DNA of 64,000 nucleotides from Paulinella micropora (GCA_009731375.1 BJOX01000025.1:1331531-1395530); one strand, 5' to 3'; shown: positions 1 through 7,770, numbered from the stretch's first letter. A program made the numbers and translations. The notes: generated by a model not told the origin, from the letters alone.

Positions 1-128
1 CTTTTAACCGCATTTCGGTATTGTTCCAAAACCTTTTTGGCATGTTCCATTTTTCGTTGTTTCGCTTTTGCTTTTATTCCTTCAACAGCACTCCCCCAGT
101 TCTTACGACTTGCTTCGGGAGACGGCAT
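1..128 (-). CDS. Partial gene running off the left edge, unknown product
   Basis: Reading leftward from an ATG at 128-126 gives 42 codons with no stop before the edge. The visible peptide is basic and helix-prone: it starts MPSPEASRKNWGSAVEG and continues with many Lys, Arg, Gln and Ala residues. It is divergent from the fibre gene, with about 130 bp between the two starts. I do not recognise the family. The Lys/Arg-rich N-terminus would suit a nucleic-acid-binding or virion protein, but that is only inference. Start choice rests on the first in-frame ATG and on the AT-rich non-coding sequence upstream of it. Confidence 0.5.
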   Translation of the reverse strand, partial: MPSPEASRKNWGSAVEGIKAKAKQRKMEHAKKVLEQYRNAVK

Positions 129-260
129 TTATACTAAGATTATTATATTTTAGTATTTTTTAAAATAATTAATTAATTGATATTTTATTCTGACTTCGTC
201 ATCATAAAAAATCGCTTCCGATTAATTTTTTCTTAAATTTTTTTTGCTTAATATACGAAT
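129..260. promoter_or_regulatory. Divergent intergenic region with one hairpin and a promoter-like motif
   Basis: The gap between the leftward partial gene and the rightward fibre gene is almost pure A/T. It contains one hairpin at 179-214 (arms GATATTTTAT and ATAAAAAATCG, tip GACTTCGTC), which matches the first half of the double-hairpin cassettes found further right. Just before the fibre ATG, 238-260 reads T-run, GCTTA, ATATACGAAT. That motif recurs before the starts at 6543 and 10935, so I read it as a virus promoter; this is inferred from recurrence only. Confidence 0.5.
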
Positions 261-3200
261 ATGGCAGGTTTCTCCTTCAAGTCGCTCTTGGGATTGTCAC
301 AATTGGCCGTTGATAGTCTAAACATACTTAACTTAGACCTTACCAACACAAACATAGTCGGTCTGAATACAGACAGAGTGCCAGAAGATGAAAACCCTTT
401 GAACCTCTACTATACGGATTTACGATTTGACACAAGATTATCTATCAAATCAACTGCAGACATAAAAGAAGGAAAAAATTTATACTACACAGAGCAACGA
501 GTGAGGGACAACGACGAAATCAAAGCCTCAACTCAACACAGAAGCAATACAAGTAATCCGCACCAAACCAGTCTATACAATTTGATAGACACTAACATAT
601 CCGCTCCAACGGTCGGGCAATACTTAACATATAATGATGTAGATGGTAAATGGAGAAATACAACAATCGGCTCAATTGATGCACTCGCAGATGTAGTCAT
701 TGCAGCACCAATCGCAATGAATAGTTATCTCACATATAACTCAATAAACTGGGTCAATAAAACATTTCCGATAAATGTTGATGAATTCGGCAATATTAGT
801 ATGGGCGGTAATTTGAATATAACGGGAGTTAATTTACTAAATACCAAAGATGTTGATACTTGGATATCAGAGCATGAAGACAATAATGATAAAGTGTCTG
901 CGGACGGCTCAATTAATACACACAGCGATGTTTTAATTACAGGCACACCCGCCAATAACCAACTACTCATTTATAGCACAGGCCAATGGCGAAATGTTGC
1001 TTCACCTTTTCTTAGATTGGATGGTCTCGCTATGATGTTTGGAGATTTAAATATGGGAGGTTTTAACATAGCAAATGTCGGTAATGTTGATGGTGTTGAT
1101 GTTTCGGCTCTTGATACTTCGGTGGTTAAACTAACGGGAGACCAGACTATAACAGGGAATAAAATATTTACTACTTATTTGGGTGTAAAAGATTCAAATC
1201 CATTAAACACAAGTAAGTTATTCTTCAATTACAACAATAATATGGGTTCTATTTATTCGTCGGAGGCAGGTGGAGCAACAGGCTATCCATTATCTATTGT
1301 TGGTTCTTCCATACTTCTTGCTTCTACCACGGGGAGTGGGATAACATTGACAGGCAATGTTTTAAATTTTAGTGGCACAACAGCAATCAGCGGACTTCCA
1401 GCACCATTCAACGATGGCGATGCTTCAACAAAAGCATACACTGATACTAAACTGGCCAAGGACGGCACAGTGGCTATGACGGGTAGTTTAAATATGGGTG
1501 GTTTTGCTATTACAAATGTTGGTAATGTTGATGGTATTGATGTTTCTGCCCTTGATACTTCTGTGGTTAAACTAACAGGAGACCAAACCATAGCAGGAAC
1601 CAAAACATTCAGCAACATAATAAATGCTAGTGCGGGGATTGATATGAAAAGTCAAAGCATAGCAAATGTGAATCTTGTTGATGGTGTTGATGTTTCTACT
1701 CTTGACACTTCGGTGGTTAAACTAACAGGAGACCAAACCATAGCAGGGAATAAAAAATTTACATCAACTTTGGAAGTAAGTGGTTCATCCAATCCAACTA
1801 CTTTTGACGGCGTTGGCATAGCCTTTGATACAAAAATAGGAATGATTGCCGCACAAAAGACAGCAACAGCGACTTGGTATCCGATACAAATAACGGGGTC
1901 GTATGTTGAGTTATATTTGGGTAATACTTTAATTATAACCGCAACTGGCACTACACTATCTTTGAATAACAACAAAATAACAAACTTAGCCACACCATCA
2001 GCAACAACGGACGGAGCAAACAAAAGTTATGTGGATACATTAGACGGGCAAAATGTGAAACTAACAGGAAACCAAACCATAGCAGGAATTAAGACATATA
2101 GCAGTGGTGTTGAAATAACGGGAAATTCAATCAATTCAACAACAAAGGGCACATTTATCGTTTTCAATTCTACCAGTAATATCGGGTCAATTGCTAGTTT
2201 GGATATGAAAACTGCAACATATTACAACTTTGAAATTTCTGCGAAAAAAATAAGTTTTATTATTGACGGGACGATTGTCGGTTGGGTAAATGCTTCGGGG
2301 CTAGATTGTAATAGTAGCAAAATAGCCAACCTTGGAACTCCAACATTAGCGACGGACGGAGCGACAAAAGGGTATGCTGACACATTGGACGGGCAAAATG
2401 TAAAGCTATCAACAGACCAAACCATAACAGGAAGCAAAACATTTAATGGGGCGAGCACTGTGATAAAATATCTAACTTTAACGAACAATGCTGATTTTAA
2501 TAATCAAACTATCACTAATGGTGGAAATATAACATATAATGGGGCGAGGATATTAAACCAAAATGGAGGAGATATATTCTTTTCACAGTCATCGGGAGAT
2601 TATCAGTATTTCTTATTTACTCTAAATACCGCTACAAGTGGAACCGCGAACCAACGAGGTTATGTATTTACGAATGTAGCATCTGATGTAAAAGGGGCGG
2701 GACTTTATATTTCAAAACTTTTGGATAATAAAAGTGCTTCGTCTGACATTGTCCGTTTTAACAATGCTGGCGGTATGCGGTTTTATGGTGCCTTAGATAT
2801 GAACTCAAACGATATAACAAATGGCGGAACAATAACAGGAACAACAATTACTTCAACCGCGGGGATATCAACGACGACACTAACAACGAGCGACAAAATA
2901 ACAACAGCATCAGGCAAACCAATAATCATAGGCAACTCAACGAAAGGAGTGGGAGCGTCAGGTGGTTTAGAAATATACGGGACTGCTTCAAATATCGCAG
3001 GGGCACACTTACAAGCAATAACAACGGCGGATGCTTATCCAACATTTCAATTATTGAATTGGGCACACGATAATGTCAATTTAAGTTTTGATGCTTATTT
3101 TGACGGCACGAACTGGAAATCAAGCCACAGCGGTTCAAACTTTCTAATTCAAAAAGGTGGAAAACTCGCTTTTTATTATAATTCAGGAACAACGGTGGGA

Positions 3201-3689
3201 AACAATATATCTTACACTGAGGCGATGAACATTAATACGTCGGGAGATTTAAGCATCACAACAGCATCCAGCGGTTCTTTAACATTAAGAAAAAGACCCG
3301 CTGCTACTTACGACCCACAAATATTTTTGAAATCGGGCGGATATACGAATTATGGAGTAGTTTGTGCATCAACTGGTTTGGTTCATGCTTGGACTACTTC
3401 AAACTCTTCAAGCGAGCCTTCTGGTGCTTATAATTATATTCCTTTGAATGGTTCTTGGACGCCATCATCGGATAGACGGCTTAAATCAGATATTAAAACA
3501 TTAGACTGCGGTGATTGTTGCAAGAAACTAATGAAAATAAATTGTTGTTCGTATTATTGGAAAGCAGACGAAAAGAAAGAAAAAAAGAACCACGGATTTA
3601 TTGCTGATGAAGTTAAAAAAATATTTCCTGAATTTGTATCTGAAAGTGGGATAAAACCAGGCGATGGAAAAGGCAACCTTGAGGCATAA
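261..3689 (+). CDS. Phage-like fibre protein with C-terminal S74 autoprotease/chaperone domain (frameshifted)
   Basis: The 1142-codon frame encodes a long beta-rich fibre. A short module recurs at least five times (around nt 1085, 1530, 1680, 2040 and 2390): a Gly-rich turn, then DGVDVSALDTSVVKLTGDQT or a variant, then a T-F/K-F strand. This is the style of trimeric phage tail fibres. The C-terminus carries the S74 (endosialidase-type intramolecular chaperone) signature SSDRRLKSDI, where Ser and Lys form the self-cleavage dyad in known members, followed by HGFIADEV. In that family the domain guides trimer folding and then cuts itself off. The frame stops at 3687-3689 inside the domain; the rest continues in another frame to 3850. 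The start at 261 follows the promoter-like motif directly. Probable role: host-attachment fibre on the capsid. Confidence 0.85.
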   Translation: MAGFSFKSLLGLSQLAVDSLNILNLDLTNTNIVGLNTDRVPEDENPLNLYYTDLRFDTRLSIKSTADIKEGKNLYYTEQRVRDNDEIKASTQHRSNTSNPHQTSLYNLIDTNISAPTVGQYLTYNDVDGKWRNTTIGSIDALADVVIAAPIAMNSYLTYNSINWVNKTFPINVDEFGNISMGGNLNITGVNLLNTKDVDTWISEHEDNNDKVSADGSINTHSDVLITGTPANNQLLIYSTGQWRNVASPFLRLDGLAMMFGDLNMGGFNIANVGNVDGVDVSALDTSVVKLTGDQTITGNKIFTTYLGVKDSNPLNTSKLFFNYNNNMGSIYSSEAGGATGYPLSIVGSSILLASTTGSGITLTGNVLNFSGTTAISGLPAPFNDGDASTKAYTDTKLAKDGTVAMTGSLNMGGFAITNVGNVDGIDVSALDTSVVKLTGDQTIAGTKTFSNIINASAGIDMKSQSIANVNLVDGVDVSTLDTSVVKLTGDQTIAGNKKFTSTLEVSGSSNPTTFDGVGIAFDTKIGMIAAQKTATATWYPIQITGSYVELYLGNTLIITATGTTLSLNNNKITNLATPSATTDGANKSYVDTLDGQNVKLTGNQTIAGIKTYSSGVEITGNSINSTTKGTFIVFNSTSNIGSIASLDMKTATYYNFEISAKKISFIIDGTIVGWVNASGLDCNSSKIANLGTPTLATDGATKGYADTLDGQNVKLSTDQTITGSKTFNGASTVIKYLTLTNNADFNNQTITNGGNITYNGARILNQNGGDIFFSQSSGDYQYFLFTLNTATSGTANQRGYVFTNVASDVKGAGLYISKLLDNKSASSDIVRFNNAGGMRFYGALDMNSNDITNGGTITGTTITSTAGISTTTLTTSDKITTASGKPIIIGNSTKGVGASGGLEIYGTASNIAGAHLQAITTADAYPTFQLLNWAHDNVNLSFDAYFDGTNWKSSHSGSNFLIQKGGKLAFYYNSGTTVGNNISYTEAMNINTSGDLSITTASSGSLTLRKRPAATYDPQIFLKSGGYTNYGVVCASTGLVHAWTTSNSSSEPSGAYNYIPLNGSWTPSSDRRLKSDIKTLDCGDCCKKLMKINCCSYYWKADEKKEKKNHGFIADEVKKIFPEFVSESGIKPGDGKGNLEA

Positions 3690-3850
3690 CATATACAGAC
3701 TTCATACCAATATTGGTTAGTGCTTTTCAACACATGGCGGAAAAGGTAGTTAATTTAGAAAAACAAAATAATAATCTCATGAATATACTACAAGACCAAG
3801 CAAATCAATTAGCAGAAATCAGAGTGTCCGTTATTGATAATGTCAAATAA
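3684..3850 (+). pseudogene. Out-of-frame C-terminal remainder of the S74 domain
   Basis: After the early TAA the coding signal continues in the -1 frame. It encodes the usual last part of S74 chaperones: a YTDFIPILVSAFQ-type helix and then a Asn/Gln/Leu-rich coiled coil, ending with TAA at 3848-3850. The slip lies near the GAGGC at about 3680-3685, where one missing G would explain the break. The end overlaps the ATG of the next gene at 3840, a compact layout that supports 3850 as the ancestral stop. This could be a real lesion in the integrated copy, a base-calling error or, less likely, programmed frameshifting. Confidence 0.75.
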
Positions 3851-4220
3851 TACGACTAGACTTCACAGACCACCACCTATTATGGATATGGATGGCGAAC
3901 TAACTCCCGAATTAAAGTCTCGTGTTCTTGAAGTAGAACTAAAGACTGAGGAGAAAAAAGTAGAGCACGAATTGGAAGATAACTGGAATTGTTGTTGTAT
4001 AAAAAACAGACCGACTGACAGCCGACTTATTAAGTACTTATTTCAAATGGGTATCATTATCTCCATTATAACCCTTTGTATCGTAAGGCTATCTGAAAAG
4101 AACTTGCCTTGTGAGGTCGCTGATACTTATATCGGAATCCTAACACTATTGATTGGCATTGCCTTCCATCACCTTCTTCAAAGAAATGATATTTTACTCA
4201 TGCACTTCGTGCCTTCGTAA
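3840..4220 (+). CDS. Small two-helix membrane protein
   Basis: This 126-codon gene starts at the ATG at 3840, overlapping the fibre tail. The N-terminal 60 residues are polar and charged with a CCC cluster near residue 50. Two hydrophobic segments follow, at about residues 65-85 (YLFQMGIIISIITLCIVRL) and 95-115 (TYIGILTLLIGIAFHHLL). The C-terminal helix with CEV..TYIGILTLLIGI resembles small membrane proteins I associate with algal DNA viruses, but I cannot name a family. The last ten codons and the stop lie inside the first hairpin of the next cassette. Possible roles are a virion-membrane or holin-like protein; function is unknown. Confidence 0.65.
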   Translation: MSNNTTRLHRPPPIMDMDGELTPELKSRVLEVELKTEEKKVEHELEDNWNCCCIKNRPTDSRLIKYLFQMGIIISIITLCIVRLSEKNLPCEVADTYIGILTLLIGIAFHHLLQRNDILLMHFVPS

Positions 4221-4302
4221 AACATCGTCCACCATTAAAGTATAAAAACGATGTTTGAGAATAAGCGAGAGTGCGTAGCACGAAGCGCAATTCTCAAATA
4301 TC
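4188..4302. repeat. Double-hairpin intergenic cassette U1
   Basis: Hairpin A spans 4188-4227 (arms GATATTTTAC and GTAAAACATCG, tip GCACTTCGTGC). After a 21-nt A/T-rich spacer, hairpin B spans 4249-4302 (arms CGATGTTTGAGAAT and ATTCTCAAATATC, with an inner AGTGC..GCAC stem). The right arm of A and the left arm of B are also complementary. Hairpin A encodes the last codons and the stop of the upstream membrane protein. The spacer is similar to that of U5. Confidence 0.85.
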
Positions 4303-4565
4303 AAAGAAATGAGCACTCGTATAAGTGTATTTTATACCATGAAGCATCACTACCTGAGCACATTAAAGGAATGACTTCATCAAAACTAACACACCAATCA
4401 CTGAAAGGTTTATACACACATTTAAATTTGGTTTCTATTCCTTTTTGAATACACCACACACAACTTTCATTTTTTTAATCGCCGACCCGTGAGTAAAAGT
4501 CGCAGGCAGTCCGTGCAGAAATATTAATTAATAAAAAGTTTATTAGCACTAATATAGAGGACATC
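4303..4565. other. Intergenic region, no convincing gene
   Basis: After hairpin B there is an AT-rich gap up to the ATG at 4566. A 65-codon open frame begins inside hairpin B but has no family resemblance and its first codons are only the hairpin. The stretch at 4482-4520 is less AT-rich (GCCGACCCG, CAGGCAGTCC) and unexplained. TTAATTAATAAAAAG at about 4527-4541 may be promoter DNA for the next gene. Confidence 0.4.
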
Positions 4566-4928
4566 ATGGCTGACTATAAATATCAGCGGATTATTTTTCT
4601 GAGCAATGATTTTGCTGGAGGAAGCAAAACATTTAATAAAAATATTCAAATGTCATTCACACCAACCAAAATGAATGTAAAATTTATCCACTATATGAAC
4701 GACCAGACCGAAACCAAAACCAGAATTCTTTACATGGATAGAATTGGAATTATTGGAACATTTGCGGACAGCACCTCAGCAAACATTTCAAACCTTAGTT
4801 ATAATTTGGGTGTTGTCGGATGGACTGACGGACAATATACATTTAAAGTCCTTGAAACCGACAGCGGAAATATTGACACAGGAAATTTAGCGGGAAGAAT
4901 TGTTGTATGCCTAGAGTTTTTGGCTTAA
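4566..4928 (+). CDS. Unknown 120-residue protein, probable small beta-sandwich
   Basis: The frame runs from ATG at 4566 to TAA at 4926-4928, followed by further stops (TAATGA). It has no signal peptide or membrane segment. Alternating hydrophobic and polar residues and many Thr/Ser/Asn/Gly suggest an all-beta fold; there is one Cys near the C-terminus. It lies between the membrane protein and the packaging ATPase, within the assembly block, and is followed three bases after its stop by cassette U2. A small virion protein is the most natural guess from position, but I recognise no family. Confidence 0.6.
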   Translation: MADYKYQRIIFLSNDFAGGSKTFNKNIQMSFTPTKMNVKFIHYMNDQTETKTRILYMDRIGIIGTFADSTSANISNLSYNLGVVGWTDGQYTFKVLETDSGNIDTGNLAGRIVVCLEFLA

Positions 4929-4931
4929 TAA

Positions 4932-5115
4932 TGATATTTATCAACTACACTCTCGTTGCTACCGCAACTCCCGTTTGTTGATAAACATCGAACACCGATT
5001 TATTTTAAATCATAAAGAAAAAACGATGTTTTAGAATAAGAGAGAGTGCGACAGCACGACCATCTCGTAGAGTGATTACGCCCTTCGGGCAGTAAAGCGC
5101 AATTCTAAAATATCA
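4932..5115. repeat. Double-hairpin intergenic cassette U2
   Basis: Hairpin A is 4933-4990 (arms GATATTTATCAAC and GTTGATAAACATCG). Hairpin B is 5024-5114 (arms CGATGTTTTAGAAT and ATTCTAAAATATC). B is longer than its relatives because it contains an extra stem with a GCCCTTCGGGC tip, an ideal UUCG tetraloop in RNA. The cassette fills the gap exactly: it begins just after the stop of the 120-residue gene and ends at the base before the ATPase ATG. Confidence 0.85.
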
Positions 5116-5933
5116 TGCTTAAGATTAACAATGTCAAGGTGAAGCCAGTAAAACAAGAGGGTGATGGAAACAAAAAAGCAAAAGGTTATAAATTATTCAA
5201 TGAGCCGTATGCTAACATATTTTTGCTTGCCCGTAAGAAGAGCGGGAAAACGACAGCACTCTTTGAAATACTGAAAAGGACGACAGACAGAAAAACCCGC
5301 ATTGTCATTATTGCTTCAACAATACACAAGGACTACATTTATAAAGCAATGGTAAAGCACTTTAAGAACAGGGGCAACCCGATGGCAATATATACCTTTC
5401 TTAAATCAGATGGTGTAAATGTTATTGATTATGAGTTAGACAAACTGAACAGACAGGACGAGCAACACGAAGGAGAAGTAAAACAAGACAAAGAGGAAAT
5501 AGAGAAGCCACAATTTCTTTATTTTGGAAAAGAAAAAAAAGAAACAGAGCGCCGCGGAGCAAAAGAACGGCCCAGCAAGTATATCGTGCCAGAGGTTGTT
5601 TTTGTTTTGGATGATTTAGGGAGCGGATTAAGAGACAAGTCAGTAAGTGATTTGTTAAAAAAGAACAGGCACTATAAATCAAAGGTGATTATGTCTAGCC
5701 AGTATTTGAACGACCTTAGACCAGAAGCCATTAAGCAGTTAGATTATTTATCAATCTTTCCAAGCCAGTCTCAGGACAAAATGGAACTCGTGTATAAGCA
5801 CTTCGACTTATCTTTTGATTTTGATTATTTTCTTCAAAAGTATCACGAAGCAACAAAGGAACGATTTCATTTTCTGTATGTCTCAAGTGTTGATGATGAG
5901 TTAAGAAAAAATTTTGCCTATCGCATGCGATAG
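5115..5933 (+). CDS. FtsK/HerA-type genome packaging ATPase (A32-like)
   Basis: The 272-residue protein has an atypical Walker A, ARKKSGKTT at residues 39-47, and a Walker B with four hydrophobic residues then DD at 166-167 (VVFVLDDLGSG). A later MSSQYLNDLRPEA segment matches the SSQ/arginine motif seen in packaging ATPases of Polintons, virophages and large DNA viruses. Family knowledge: these motors pump DNA into preformed capsids. The insert between the Walker boxes is very charged (Glu/Lys-rich, residues 115-150). The start codon abuts cassette U2. The stop TAG lies inside a 20-bp palindrome, and the same frame past it stays open to a TGA at 5977, just before cassette U3, so the original C-terminus may have been longer. 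Confidence 0.9.
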   Translation: MLKINNVKVKPVKQEGDGNKKAKGYKLFNEPYANIFLLARKKSGKTTALFEILKRTTDRKTRIVIIASTIHKDYIYKAMVKHFKNRGNPMAIYTFLKSDGVNVIDYELDKLNRQDEQHEGEVKQDKEEIEKPQFLYFGKEKKETERRGAKERPSKYIVPEVVFVLDDLGSGLRDKSVSDLLKKNRHYKSKVIMSSQYLNDLRPEAIKQLDYLSIFPSQSQDKMELVYKHFDLSFDFDYFLQKYHEATKERFHFLYVSSVDDELRKNFAYRMR

Positions 5934-5976
5934 GCTATTAGAGATTTACAATCTCCAAAAATTTTGCCTATCGCCT
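5908..5976. repeat. Palindrome and short direct repeat at the ATPase stop
   Basis: GCCTATCGCATGCGATAGGC at 5916-5935 is a perfect 20-bp palindrome that contains the TAG stop. The left half with its flank (AAAAATTTTGCCTATCGC) is repeated at about 5957-5974. A small AGATT...AATCT stem lies between them. This arrangement is unlike the cassettes and sits just upstream of U3. Confidence 0.7.
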
Positions 5977-5983
5977 GAAATAA

Positions 5984-6104
5984 TGATATTTATCAACTAC
6001 ACTCTCATTCGTTTCACTCATTCTCGTTTGTTGATAAACATCGAAAAACGATGTTTTAGAATAAGTGAGAGTGCGACAGCACGAAACGCAATTCTAAAAT
6101 ATCA
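5984..6104. repeat. Double-hairpin intergenic cassette U3
   Basis: Hairpin A is 5985-6043 (arms GATATTTATCAAC and GTTGATAAACATCG, near identical to U2). Hairpin B is 6049-6103 (CGATGTTTTAGAAT and ATTCTAAAATATC). The spacer is only five A residues, the shortest of the six. The outer ends read TGATATTT and AAATATCA. Confidence 0.85.
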
Positions 6105-6169
6105 AACAATATTTTTAGAATTATTTTTTTTATTTTTGCTGAAAGATTTTTTTAAAATCTTTCTAATAT

Positions 6170-6475
6170 ATGCCAGTATCGCCAGTGATAATTTCACAAC
6201 CATCAGGATATAACATCGGATACAATCCATCAATGCCACAGAAGGGAGGAAAAAAGAAAACCAAGAAGAGTGGGCAAAAGGGAGGAAAGATTAACTGGGC
6301 TAAGGTCGGAAAAACTGCCTTGGCTGTTAATAAATTCCTTCGCGATAATAAGGTAATCTCTAGGACTGCGGGGGCATTGAGTAGTGTTGGGGTGCCTTAC
6401 GCGGGTAGTGTTAGTGCTACTGCCGCAAAACTCGGATATGGTAAGCAACGAGGAGGTGCTGTAAAGTTCAGATAA
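6170..6475 (+). CDS. Small basic Gly-rich virion-type protein
   Basis: The 101-residue product has an N-terminal Pro/Ser/Tyr segment, a basic block with GGKKKTKKSGQKGGK near residues 26-40, then a predicted amphipathic helix (NKFLRDNKVISR), an Ala/Gly/Ser-rich segment and a basic end. The order basic tail, KFLRDNKVISRT-like helix, small-residue stretch, GYG is one I associate with short virion-associated proteins of algal DNA viruses and polinton-like elements. Roles in DNA condensation or membrane contact, as for adenoviral core peptides, are inference. The start at 6170 is the first ATG after a T-rich run (TTTTTTTAAAATC). Confidence 0.6.
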   Translation: MPVSPVIISQPSGYNIGYNPSMPQKGGKKKTKKSGQKGGKINWAKVGKTALAVNKFLRDNKVISRTAGALSSVGVPYAGSVSATAAKLGYGKQRGGAVKFR

Positions 6476-6520
6476 AACGTGTTTCATTAAATGATTTTTC
6501 ATACAAACGAATTGAAAATA

Positions 6521-6542
6521 TTTTTTTGTTTAATTATATACG
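6521..6542 (+). promoter_or_regulatory. Promoter-like motif before the 6543 gene
   Basis: The sequence is a run of seven T, then GTTTAATTATATACG, ending directly at the ATG. It matches the motifs at 238-260 and 10912-10934. Recurrence at three starts, none of which has a hairpin cassette upstream in full form, is the only evidence. Confidence 0.5.
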
Positions 6543-6713
6543 ATGGTCGCTAAAAAGACTAATAAGAAAAAGGCGCAGGTAAGACCCCCGCGGGTTTATA
6601 GGAATAAGAGCGGGAGACCATATATTATCCAGAAGGGTAAAAAATATTATCTTAATTTTGGTAAGAAAACAAATGATATGAGCACACTTCAAATCGTTAA
6701 GTTGTTTTTGTAA
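6543..6713 (+). CDS. Small basic protein, possibly the N-terminal part of the next frame
   Basis: This 56-codon frame begins with the basic segment MVAKKTNKKKAQVRPPRVYR, followed by NKSGRPYIIQKGKKYYLNFG and a short helix ending LQIVKLFL. The RPYII..GKKYYL pattern looks like small basic virus proteins. The TAA at 6711-6713 is followed in the same frame by an open coding frame to 7298, so this may be the broken N-terminus of one longer protein. It has its own promoter-like motif. It has no catalytic motif; DNA or RNA binding is suggested only by charge. Confidence 0.55.
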   Translation: MVAKKTNKKKAQVRPPRVYRNKSGRPYIIQKGKKYYLNFGKKTNDMSTLQIVKLFL

Positions 6714-7298
6714 TATATTGGTAAGCCGAGGCCACAAAGGCAGGGTCGCAAACCAAGAGAAAAAATAATCAAATCTGATTTCAATCGTCTTGAACACGAG
6801 AACAGAAACCAGATACAAAGCAACTTACAAAAGAAATATGAGTTAATACATGACGAGGAAGAAAAAGAAAAGAAGAAACGGGAGGATTTAGAAGAGGAGA
6901 AGAAGAGGCTAGAAAGAAAAATCCAAGCCGATGCTAAGGAACTAAAAGAAACAATGGATAGGGAACATAAAAAACAACTTGCGGAGATTAAGGAAAGACA
7001 GGAAGAAAAATCTAGGGAACAGAAAAAGGAACAACGACTTATTCAGGAACTACAGGCAGAACAACGACATAGACAGGGATTATTGACTGCTCCAGTTGCA
7101 CAGCCTATTATAGCGAACCCGAATCCCCCTTCAACTAAAAATAAACCAAAGAAAACCGCAACTACATCTTCCCCAAAAATAACTGATATAACTGACAAAG
7201 TAAATAAACAAGAAAAAGATTTGGAAGAAGAAAAGAGACGAAGAATTATTGATGAAATGTTCTCCGAGAAAACGAGAAAAAAACGTGCCAAAAAATGA
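6714..7298 (+). CDS. Charged coiled-coil protein (start uncertain)
   Basis: The first ATG is at 6954 (114 residues), but the frame is open from 6714 directly after the in-frame TAA and looks coding throughout: a basic GKPRPQRQGRKPR start, then a Glu/Lys/Arg-rich heptad region over nt 6800-7080, then a Pro/Ala/Asn linker and another charged helix ending in KKRAKK. It ends with TGA at 7296-7298, overlapping the next ATG (ATGA). The overlap implies translational coupling or simple compaction. It lies within the assembly block; a scaffold or core protein is plausible but unproven. Confidence 0.55.
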   Translation, partial: YIGKPRPQRQGRKPREKIIKSDFNRLEHENRNQIQSNLQKKYELIHDEEEKEKKKREDLEEEKKRLERKIQADAKELKETMDREHKKQLAEIKERQEEKSREQKKEQRLIQELQAEQRHRQGLLTAPVAQPIIANPNPPSTKNKPKKTATTSSPKITDITDKVNKQEKDLEEEKRRRIIDEMFSEKTRKKRAKK

Positions 7299-7528
7299 AA
7301 AATCATATAATAATAAATCACCTTAAAAAAGCAGGCATTAATATCTCTATAATAAAAAACAAAGGTTCAAACGACTACGCCACTAGTTTAAAGAGATGGT
7401 TATACACACAAAAAAACACTGAAAACATATCATCGGCAGAAGATGGATGGGATAAACTAGAAGAATTTACAACAAAAATGATTGCTAAAAATGAAAGCAA
7501 AAAGAATGAAGAAAAAAAACTCCTGTAA
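7295..7528 (+). CDS. Unknown N-terminal module, probably broken off from the protease gene
   Basis: The 77-codon frame starts at the ATG overlapping the previous stop. It is a small, Lys/Asn-rich, mostly helical segment (KRWLYTQKN, EDGWDKLEEF). It ends soon after a run of eight A residues at about 7511-7520. If read in the neighbouring frame from that run, coding continues into a Pro/Thr/Gln-rich linker that leads into the protease. This looks like a frameshift in a homopolymer, so the stop at 7526-7528 is probably not original. No function is recognised. Confidence 0.5.
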   Translation: MKNHIIINHLKKAGINISIIKNKGSNDYATSLKRWLYTQKNTENISSAEDGWDKLEEFTTKMIAKNESKKNEEKKLL

Positions 7529-7770
7529 ATAGCACGCTATCGCTAATAGACACACCACCGCTTGAAACTTCTACGGATGCTAAACAACTTATATTTGAAA
7601 CGATAAATCCACAACTAGCGGAGACACAACCGACAGATGTAGCACCACCAACGAGCACAAGTTCTGTGGAGTCACAGCCCGATCCACAACCAGTGCCATA
7701 AACTGAGGAGCCACCTCCGGAGCAACCACAGCCAGAGGAACCCACACAGGAAGGAGAAGGGAGGGGACTA
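7520..7770 (+). pseudogene. Pro/Gln/Glu-rich linker joining the upstream module to the protease, interrupted
   Basis: In the frame of the protease, nt 7520-7770 encodes a low-complexity segment (TPPLETSTD, ETQPTDVAPPTSTSS, QPDPQPVP, then EEPPPEQPQPEEP). The segment is continuous with the protease ATG at 7771. It is broken by the A-run frameshift upstream and by one in-frame TAA at about 7699-7701. Such composition is typical of flexible linkers between domains. The likely ancestral gene therefore ran from 7295 to 8250. Confidence 0.6.

Noticed and set aside
4251-4448. A 65-codon gene after cassette U1
   Set aside because: Its start and first 15 codons are hairpin B itself; nothing similar follows the other cassettes.
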